From assembly GCA_029979145.1 (NCBI GenBank), contig JAPOIC010000051.1, forward strand, positions 1 to 10,856: 10,856 nt of DNA. Direction: 5' to 3'. The translations under genes were made by a program, and so were the position numbers. Shown one piece after another: positions 5,941 to 10,856 of this stretch. The stretch is from Opitutaceae bacterium. Lineage in GTDB: Bacteria; Verrucomicrobiota; Verrucomicrobiia; Opitutales; Opitutaceae. The notes below the pieces were generated by a model. The model ran no database searches. It was not told the origin of the DNA and worked only from the letters and a program-made list of their open reading frames with translations. The first letter of the stretch is position 1, and each line of letters begins with the position of its first letter.

Positions 5941-6963
5941 ATGTCAGATACAGCCACGTCCGGCAGCACGGCCACTGAGCCCGCCGCGACGACCCCCGCC
6001 AACTCCGGCGGCGAAAACGCGTCGAACTTCTCGTTCGGCACCTCCCGCGGCTCCGGCCTGGCCCGCGGCAAGCGCATCAGCAAGGCCGCGGCTCCTGCCA
6101 CCTCCGACGCCCCGTCCAACGAGGGCTATCAGCCGACCGCCATCGAGGTCATCACGCCCAAGAGCGAATACACCAATCCCTTCGCCCCCGAGACGCCCGC
6201 CCCCGCGGAGCCGGCTCCGGTGAAGGTGGAAGCCCCGGTCGCTAACCCGGTTGCCTCCCCCCCCGCCCCCGCGCCGGTGGAAGCTTCCGTTCCCGCCGAG
6301 CCTGTCGTCCCCACGACGAAGGTTGAAACGCCCGTCGTCACGCCCGCCGGCGAAGTTTCCGCTCCCGCGGAAGAGCCGAAGGCGGAATTGAACATCCTTC
6401 CCCCGACGGAAACCAAGACCTCCACGTCGAGCTGGGAAACGCCTTCCGCCCGCGAGGGCGAGTCGTCCCGCCGCCACGAGGAGCGTCCGACCTTCCGTCC
6501 GGAACGTCGCGAGCGCCGCGAACGCGGTGAGCGCAACGATCGCCCCGCCCGCGCCGAAAACGGCGAAGGCCGCGGTCGTCGCGAATTCCGCGACTTCACG
6601 CCCGAGTCCCGCGAGTCCCGCGCCCCCGAGGCCAAGCCCGCCAAGTCCGGCGGTTTCCTCGGCTGGCTCAAGGGTCTCTTCGGCGGCACCGAGGAAGCGA
6701 AGCCGGCCGACGCCGGTTCGCGCGAGCAGCGCCAGCACCGCCGCCGTCATCGCAGTGGCCGCGGCCGCAACCGCCATGGCAACAGCGAAGGCCGTGAGCA
6801 CCATCAGGGTGGTCACCATGGTGGCCACCAAGGCGGTGAGGGTCGCGAGCACGGTCAGGGCGACCGTCCGCGTCGTCGTCGTCGCGGCGGCCGCAACCGT
6901 CGCGGTGGCAACCGCCACGGCGAGCCCCGCTCCGAAGGCCAGCAGGGCGGCGGCGCGATCTGA
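5941..6963 (+). CDS. Low-complexity Pro/Ala- and Arg/Gly/His-rich protein, probably disordered
   Basis: A 340-residue protein of unknown function. Residues 1-165 are Ser/Thr/Pro/Ala/Glu-rich with repeated PAPAEPAPV-like text and no predicted fold. Residues 167-235 are rich in Arg and Glu (RPERRERRERGERND). Residues 237-249 (GGFLGWLKGLFGG) form the only hydrophobic block, likely an amphipathic membrane- or protein-binding helix. Residues 260-335 are very basic, with RRRHRSGRGRNRHG, HHQGGHHGGHQGG and PRRRRRGGRNRRGG, resembling RGG/RNA-binding tails such as the noncatalytic half of RNase E. No enzyme domain is present. Codon bias is that of a real gene, and a strong terminator follows. The compositional bias of this region opens long shadow frames on both strands. 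An RNA-binding or scaffold role is inferred from composition only. It is separated from murA by the terminator. Confidence 0.8.
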   Translation: MSDTATSGSTATEPAATTPANSGGENASNFSFGTSRGSGLARGKRISKAAAPATSDAPSNEGYQPTAIEVITPKSEYTNPFAPETPAPAEPAPVKVEAPVANPVASPPAPAPVEASVPAEPVVPTTKVETPVVTPAGEVSAPAEEPKAELNILPPTETKTSTSSWETPSAREGESSRRHEERPTFRPERRERRERGERNDRPARAENGEGRGRREFRDFTPESRESRAPEAKPAKSGGFLGWLKGLFGGTEEAKPADAGSREQRQHRRRHRSGRGRNRHGNSEGREHHQGGHHGGHQGGEGREHGQGDRPRRRRRGGRNRRGGNRHGEPRSEGQQGGGAI

Positions 6964-6982
6964 TCGCCCGTCCTTGCCTTTC

Positions 6983-7014
6983 AAGGCGCCCGTGGCAACG
7001 GGCGCCTTTTTTTT
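6983..7014 (+). terminator. Strong rho-independent terminator
   Basis: An 11-bp perfect stem, AAGGCGCCCGT (6983-6993) with ACGGGCGCCTT (6998-7008), has a 4-nt GGCA loop and eight consecutive T (7007-7014). It lies 19 bases after the stop of the disordered-protein gene. It also shows that the open frame running from upstream into murA is not one gene. Confidence 0.95.
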
Positions 7015-7087
7015 GCGCCATTTCACGCGTGCCGGCGCACAGTATTCTCTTTCCTCCCATGACCTCCGCCCCTTTCCTGTAGGCTTC

Positions 7088-8377
7088 ATGGCTGACCTCA
7101 TCGTCAACGGCGGCAAACCCCTCTCCGGCACCCTCACGCCATCGGGCAACAAGAACTCCGTCCTGCCCGTCCTCTGCGCCACCCTGCTGACCGATGACGA
7201 GGTCATCGTGCGCAACGTCCCCAACATCACGGACGTCGAAAAACTGGTCACGTTCTTCGCCGAGCAGGGCTCACGCGTCGCCTGGGACCGCGCCGCCTGC
7301 ACGATCACGATCTGCCACGCGACCTTCGATCCCGGCCGGCTCAAGGGCGAGCTGCCCGCCGGCATGCGCAGCGCCGTGCTGCTGTTCCCAGCCATCCTTT
7401 ACCGGATGAAGAAGCTGCGGATCCCGGCCAACGCCAAGGGCTGCTCGCTCGGCATTCGCGAGCTCGATCCGCACCTCGAGATTTTGGAAAAGCTCGGCGC
7501 CCGACTCTCGCGCGGCACCAATGTCACGCTGTCGCTGAAGAATCGTTTTCGCGGCGCGCGTCACTGGCCCGACTACATGTCGGTCACCGTCACGGAAAAC
7601 TTCGCCATGGCCGCGGCGATGGCCGACGGCGAGTCCGTCCTCATAAACGCCGCCAGCGAGCCGCATGTGCAGGACCTCTGCGCCGTCCTCGCCGGCATGG
7701 GCGCGCGCATTGAGGGCATCGGCACCAGCCAGCTCACCATCACCGGCGTGAAGGCCCTGCACGGCGGCGACTTCACCATCAGCTCCGACCACCACGAGAT
7801 CGTTACCTTCCTCGCGCTCGGCGCCATCACCGGCGGCGAGGTGCGCGTAAAGCAGTCGGTGCCGCAGCACTTCGACCTCATGGGCCGCGCCTTCGCAAAG
7901 CTCGGCGTCAACGTCACCCACCGCGGCGACACCGCCGTCGTGAAGCGCAACCAGTCGCTGGTCGTCGAGACCCCTTTCACCACAAACCTGCTCCCGCGCA
8001 TCGAGGCGGCGCCGTGGCCCTATTTCCCCGTCGACCTCCTTCCCTGCATGATCGCCCTCGCCGTGCGCGCCCAGGGCCCGGTCATGTTCTGGAACAAGGT
8101 TTACGAGGGCGGTTTCACCTGGATGGGCGAGCTCGCCAAGTTCGGCGCGCACGTCGTCGTCAGCGATCCGCACCGCGTCACCGTCTTCGGCGCCAAGCCC
8201 CTGCGGCCCGCCGTGGTCGAGGCGCCCTACATCATCCGCGCCGCCATCGCCCTCTACATGGTCGCCGCCAGCATCCCCGGCCGCAGCGTCGTGAAGAACG
8301 CCGACACCATCAAGCGCGCTCACTCCAACTTCGTCGAAAACCTCCGCAGCCTCGGCGCCGAGGTGGAATGGAAATGA
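7088..8377 (+). CDS. murA: UDP-N-acetylglucosamine 1-carboxyvinyltransferase family (MurA-like)
   Basis: A 429-residue EPSP-synthase/MurA-fold enzyme that would transfer enolpyruvate from PEP to UDP-GlcNAc, the first committed step of peptidoglycan synthesis. Lys22-Asn23 in SGNKNSVLP match the substrate-binding KN. Cys119 in AKGCSLGIRE is the PEP-adduct cysteine, with Arg124 after it. Asp316 in YFPVDLL corresponds to the catalytic Asp of FPTDMQ. IIRAAIAL and NADTIKRAHSNF match the C-terminal arginine motifs. Length is normal. Several motifs diverge: the usual DRIExGT is SDHHEIVTF here (residues 233-241), and GCAIGARP is GCSLGIRE. It is therefore a lineage-specific MurA or a paralogue. Because Cys119 is present, fosfomycin sensitivity would be expected if it is the working MurA. 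The start at 7088 gives the family N-terminus and has a weak AGG upstream. The frame is open further upstream but crosses the terminator. ruvB follows after 48 bp. Confidence 0.85.
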   Translation: MADLIVNGGKPLSGTLTPSGNKNSVLPVLCATLLTDDEVIVRNVPNITDVEKLVTFFAEQGSRVAWDRAACTITICHATFDPGRLKGELPAGMRSAVLLFPAILYRMKKLRIPANAKGCSLGIRELDPHLEILEKLGARLSRGTNVTLSLKNRFRGARHWPDYMSVTVTENFAMAAAMADGESVLINAASEPHVQDLCAVLAGMGARIEGIGTSQLTITGVKALHGGDFTISSDHHEIVTFLALGAITGGEVRVKQSVPQHFDLMGRAFAKLGVNVTHRGDTAVVKRNQSLVVETPFTTNLLPRIEAAPWPYFPVDLLPCMIALAVRAQGPVMFWNKVYEGGFTWMGELAKFGAHVVVSDPHRVTVFGAKPLRPAVVEAPYIIRAAIALYMVAASIPGRSVVKNADTIKRAHSNFVENLRSLGAEVEWK

Positions 8378-8384
8378 ATCCTCT

Positions 8385-8411
8385 CTTGGTGACCTTCGTG
8401 CTCTTCGTGGT
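8385..8411. repeat. Three-unit 9-bp-period repeat between murA and ruvB
   Basis: Three consecutive 9-bp units, CTTGGTGAC, CTTCGTGCT and CTTCGTGGT, fill 27 bp of the 48-bp gap. The unit length and count equal those of each arm of the element at 4808-4902, though the sequence differs. It resembles the CTTCGTGGT-type intergenic repeats I recall from environmental bacteria. No partner arm is visible nearby. Confidence 0.5.
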
Positions 8412-8425
8412 AAATCGGTCTATTC

Positions 8426-9469
8426 ATGCCTGAGAATAACCCAGCCCCAAAAGGCACTGATTTTCTCGCCAGCTCGCTGAGCTCCTCGGTCTCGCCAGCT
8501 GAAGCCGCGCTGCGCCCGCTGAACTTCACCGACTTCACCGGCCAGGCCAAGACGGTCGAGCGCCTGCAGGTCATGGTCGGCGCCGCCAAGCGCCGCGGCG
8601 AGGCGTTGAATCACATCCTGCTCTCCGGCCCCCCCGGCCTCGGCAAGACCACCCTCGCCTTCATCCTCGGCAATGAGCTCGGCCGCAACGTGCGCGTCAC
8701 TTCCGGCCCGGTGATCGAAAAGGCCGGCGACCTCGCGGGCCTGCTCACTAACCTCGAGGAGGGCGACATCCTTTTCATCGACGAGATTCACCGCATCCAG
8801 AAGACGGTCGAAGAATACCTCTACTCAGCGATGGAGGACTTCCGCCTCGACATCATGATCGACCAAGGGCCCAACGCGCGCAGCGTTCGGCTCTCGATCC
8901 CGCGGTTCACGCTTATCGGCGCCACCACCCGCAGCGGCCTCCTCACGGCCCCGCTCCGTTCGCGCTTCACGCTGCAGACGCGCCTCGACTACTACGACGT
9001 CCCCACGCTCGCCGGCATCGTGCGCCGCAGCTGCGGCCTGCTCAACGTCGGCCTCGACGAGAGCGGCGCCAAGGAGATCGCCTCCCGCGCCCGCGGCACG
9101 CCGCGCATCGCCAACAACCTGATCAACTTCGTCCGCGACTTCGCCCAGGAACGCGCCAAGGGCCGCATCACCCGCGACGTCGCCGCCGCCGCGCTTGAGC
9201 TGCTCGAAATCGATGCCGCCGGCCTCGACGAGATGGACAAGCGCATGCTCCGCGTCATGGCCGAAAACTACGGCGGCGGCCCCGTCGGCATGAGCACCAT
9301 CGCCGTCGCCGTCGGCGAGGAACCCGAGACCCTCGAGGAAGTGCACGAACCCTACCTCATCCAAGAAGGTTACCTTCAGCGCACCCCCCAAGGCCGCACC
9401 CTCACCCCGAAGGGCTACCACGCCATCGACCTGAAGCCGCTCAGCGGGAATCAGTCGGAATTGCTCTGA
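8426..9469 (+). CDS. ruvB: Holliday junction branch-migration ATPase RuvB
   Basis: A 347-residue AAA+ motor that works with RuvA to drive branch migration of Holliday junctions, with RuvC cutting them. Motifs in order: RPLNFTDFTGQ (30-40), Walker A GPPGLGKTT (68-76), Walker B DILFIDEIHR (114-123), sensor 1 GATTRSG (165-171), arginine finger Arg178 in PLRSRF, and sensor 2 Arg227 in GTPRIANN. The C-terminal winged helix runs from about 268 to 335, with GGPVGMSTIAVAVGE and EPYLIQEGYLQRTPQGR for DNA contact. Length is normal and nothing is missing. An N-terminal Ser-rich tail of about 25 residues precedes the core. The gene follows murA after 48 bp with no terminator between, so co-transcription is likely. 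ruvA and ruvC are not in the window. No strong Shine-Dalgarno is visible before the ATG. Confidence 0.98.
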   Translation: MPENNPAPKGTDFLASSLSSSVSPAEAALRPLNFTDFTGQAKTVERLQVMVGAAKRRGEALNHILLSGPPGLGKTTLAFILGNELGRNVRVTSGPVIEKAGDLAGLLTNLEEGDILFIDEIHRIQKTVEEYLYSAMEDFRLDIMIDQGPNARSVRLSIPRFTLIGATTRSGLLTAPLRSRFTLQTRLDYYDVPTLAGIVRRSCGLLNVGLDESGAKEIASRARGTPRIANNLINFVRDFAQERAKGRITRDVAAAALELLEIDAAGLDEMDKRMLRVMAENYGGGPVGMSTIAVAVGEEPETLEEVHEPYLIQEGYLQRTPQGRTLTPKGYHAIDLKPLSGNQSELL

Positions 9470-9488
9470 CCCAACTGTCGCGCGCGCC

Positions 9489-9506
9489 TGGCGGCCGATG
9501 CCGCCA
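9489..9506. terminator. Weak hairpin between ruvB and the creB'-'creD fusion
   Basis: TGGCGG (9489-9494) pairs with CCGCCA (9501-9506) around a 6-nt loop in the 51-bp gap between convergent genes. No T-run follows on either strand, so terminator function is doubtful. Confidence 0.3.
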
Positions 9507-9520
9507 TGCCTCGGTCGGGT

Positions 9521-9970
9521 TCATGCGCCCTCCCGTTTCGCCGCTTCGTTTGCAAACCAGTCCACATTGCGGGTGAAAAACATCACGGCGCCAAGGGCGG
9601 TGAAAAGCGCGGAGGTGCCGGCCAGCAGGGCGTAGTCCTCCATGCGCAGCACGACATACAACACGCCATGCTCCGCGGTGAGGAGTCCCGCGATCAATCC
9701 CGCGCGGACATATCTCTTCAAAATCGCGGCGCTGTAGCAGACTATCAGTAGCGACGAAGCCGCGGCCGCGCCAATGTAGGCCAAGCCCGGCGTCAGGACT
9801 TCACCCAAGGCGAGCAGCGCCAGGTAGAACAAGCACAGCGCCGCCAGCGCCTCGCGCCCCGTGCGCTTCCACACCGGTTTGAACCCTTCCGTGCCCAGCG
9901 CGTAGACAATGGTCTCGGCGATCGCCTGCTCGTCCTCCACCACCAAGATATTGCCCGGACCGGTCGCCAT
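9521..9970 (-). pseudogene. In-frame creB'-'creD fusion remnant
   Basis: An intact 149-codon frame joins two unrelated pieces. Residues 1-45 match the start of a CreB-type response regulator: NILVVEDEQAIAETIVYALG with the acidic EDE pocket, then EGFKPVWKRTGREALAAL. From about residue 45, CLFYLALLALGEVL begins the last part of CreD, the inner-membrane protein of creBCD loci, with hydrophobic segments near 44-59, 63-82, 90-109 and 114-133 and the family ending LRMEDYALL, MFFTRNVDW. Missing are the phosphoacceptor Asp and DNA-binding half of CreB, all of CreC and most of CreD. By E. coli protein lengths that is roughly 3 kb. The start at 9970 has AGGA seven bases upstream. A longer start at 10009 adds 13 unconvincing residues. 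Neither activity should survive. The frame is open, so a small membrane protein may still be made. A collapsed assembly is the main alternative. Confidence 0.8.
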
Positions 9971-10076
9971 GATGACGTCCTGCATGCCCGCCACGGGTCG
10001 GCATGACAAGACCTCTCCACCACCGCCGGGCGCAGCAATTCCTTTCCCGCCGCGGAAATTCCGCTACACCTCGGAC

Positions 10077-10787
10077 ATGACTCAACCTGTCGACCGCCAC
10101 ATCGTCGCCCTCGGCGGCGGCGGCTTCCACAACGGCGAGGATGCGCCCGCGCTGAATCACTACATCCTGGGGTTAAGCCGCCGGCCGAATCCGCGGATCT
10201 GCGTCATCCCCACCGCTTCCGGCGACCTCGACCTGTTCCTTGAGCGCTTCGACCGCACCTTTGCGAACTACGAGTGCCGGCCGTTCCACCTGTGCTTCTT
10301 CAAAGCCCCGCAGCCGGACTGGCGTGCGCACTTAGCCGACACCGACGTGATTTACGTCACCGGCGGCAACACCCGCGCGATGCTCGCCATCTGGCGCGAG
10401 TGGGGGCTGCACGAGATCATCCGCGACCTTTACCAAAACGGCACTGTGCTCGCCGGCGGCAGCGCGGGCGCCATCTGTTGGTTCCAGCAAGGCCACACCG
10501 ATTCCAACGGCCTGCCGCTCGCGCCGCTCGACTGCCTCGGCTGGCTCAAGGGCAGCTGTTCACCGCACTACAACGGCGAGCCCGCCCGGCGTCCGTCCTA
10601 TCGGCACTTCGTCGGCGACGGCACCATGATGCCCGGCTTCGCCGTCGAGGACGGCGTGGGCCTGCATTTCGTGAATGAGCAGTTCGACCGCGCCGTCACC
10701 TGGCGCGACCGTAAACGCGCCTACCGCGTCACGCGGGAAGGCGACACCGCCGTGGAAACACCCGTCGAACCCGTGCGGTTGGCCTGA
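10077..10787 (+). CDS. Peptidase S51 (peptidase E-like) protein
   Basis: A 236-residue member of the S51 family, class I glutamine amidotransferase-like fold, related to alpha-aspartyl dipeptidase PepE. The beta-strand opening HIVALGGGGF lies at 8-17, ICVIPTAS at 41-48 and VIYVTGGNTRAML at 91-103. The nucleophile elbow AGGSAGAICWF puts the catalytic Ser at 129. CSPHYNGE (161-168) offers His164 as the probable catalytic His, and VEDGVGLHF follows at 190-198. The SPHYNGE plus RRPSYRHFV layout fits the YgaJ-like branch better than classical PepE, so hydrolysis of Asp-X dipeptides is only one possibility. No signal peptide is seen, so it is probably cytoplasmic. The frame is open for 56 codons upstream, but conservation begins at this ATG and the upstream residues are low-complexity. 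Divergent from the creB'-'creD remnant by 106 bp. Confidence 0.88.
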   Translation: MTQPVDRHIVALGGGGFHNGEDAPALNHYILGLSRRPNPRICVIPTASGDLDLFLERFDRTFANYECRPFHLCFFKAPQPDWRAHLADTDVIYVTGGNTRAMLAIWREWGLHEIIRDLYQNGTVLAGGSAGAICWFQQGHTDSNGLPLAPLDCLGWLKGSCSPHYNGEPARRPSYRHFVGDGTMMPGFAVEDGVGLHFVNEQFDRAVTWRDRKRAYRVTREGDTAVETPVEPVRLA

Positions 10788-10798
10788 TCGTTATGGAG

Positions 10799-10840
10799 CC
10801 GGGGCGCCCTCGCCCCGGAAAACGTGACGGGGGCGTCGCG
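10799..10840. repeat. Two tandem GC-rich hairpins after the S51 peptidase gene
   Basis: CCGGGGCG (10799-10806) and CGCCCCGG (10811-10818) form a perfect 8-bp stem with a CCCT loop. Four bases later, CGTGACG (10823-10829) and CGTCGCG (10834-10840) form a 7-bp stem with one G-U pair and a GGGG loop. There is no T-run, so this looks more like a REP-type intergenic element than an intrinsic terminator. The window ends 16 bases later. Confidence 0.4.
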
Positions 10841-10856
10841 TCCCTCTCATTCAGCC

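Noticed and set aside
6527..7087. Upstream extension of murA to a 616-residue protein
   Set aside because: The extra 187 residues are the disordered-protein gene read in another frame and pass through the terminator at 6983-7014. The MurA N-terminus begins at 7088.
5944..7395. A 483-codon minus-strand open frame over the disordered-protein gene and murA start
   Set aside because: It crosses the strong terminator and two genes on the other strand, and its Ala/Gly/Arg-rich text is the reverse of repetitive Arg codons.
7271..8323. A 350-codon minus-strand open frame inside murA
   Set aside because: Antisense shadow of murA with no recognisable domain.
9971..10009. Longer start for the creB'-'creD frame
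   Set aside because: The 13 added residues are not typical of response regulators, while the ATG at 9970 has AGGA at good spacing.
9909..10076. N-terminal extension of the S51 peptidase
   Set aside because: The residues are low-complexity, overlap the creB'-'creD start in antisense, and family similarity starts at the ATG at 10077.

Overview
High-GC bacterial window, dense in genes, with many starts lacking a clear Shine-Dalgarno sequence. Protein style and intergenic 9-bp-period repeats recall Verrucomicrobiota, most likely an Opitutaceae-like lineage. That placement is inferred from pattern and not from a search.

Layout: (1) 1-312, minus: 5' end of cobalamin-dependent methionine synthase metH, running off the window. 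(2) 377-2605, minus: catalase-peroxidase katG, ending in a rho-independent terminator squeezed against metH. (3) 2778-3677, plus: OxyR-type peroxide sensor with both redox cysteines, divergent from katG. A four-element OxyR box (2743-2779) lies between them, abuts a good katG promoter and overlaps the oxyR start codon. (4) 3693-4169, minus: PrxQ/Bcp-type peroxiredoxin, convergent with oxyR. Genes 2-4 form a peroxide-defence cluster. (5) 4232-4723, plus: YiiD-C-type hotdog thioesterase with a large terminator hairpin, followed by a degenerate inverted repeat built of 9-bp units. (6) 4915-5663, minus: a small dimeric-dUTPase/MazG-like pyrophosphatase, then an unrecognised four-helix membrane protein. 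(7) 5664-5940: a 277-bp divergent intergenic region with repeated short motifs. (8) 5941-6963, plus: a low-complexity, apparently disordered Pro/Ala then Arg/Gly/His-rich protein with one short amphipathic hydrophobic segment, closed by a strong terminator. (9) 7088-9469, plus: a divergent MurA-family enolpyruvyl transferase and ruvB, probably co-transcribed, with a 27-bp 9-bp-period repeat between them. (10) 9521-9970, minus: a short in-frame chimera joining the start of a CreB-like response regulator to the end of a CreD-like membrane protein, apparently a deletion scar of a creB-creC-creD locus. (11) 10077-10787, plus: a peptidase S51 (peptidase E-like) protein, followed by two tandem GC-rich hairpins.

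The clearest regulatory story is OxyR control of katG with oxyR autoregulation. The most unusual object is the creB'-'creD fusion. The disordered RGG-like protein is the best candidate for an undescribed function. I saw no tRNA, rRNA, CRISPR array, transposase or phage module.
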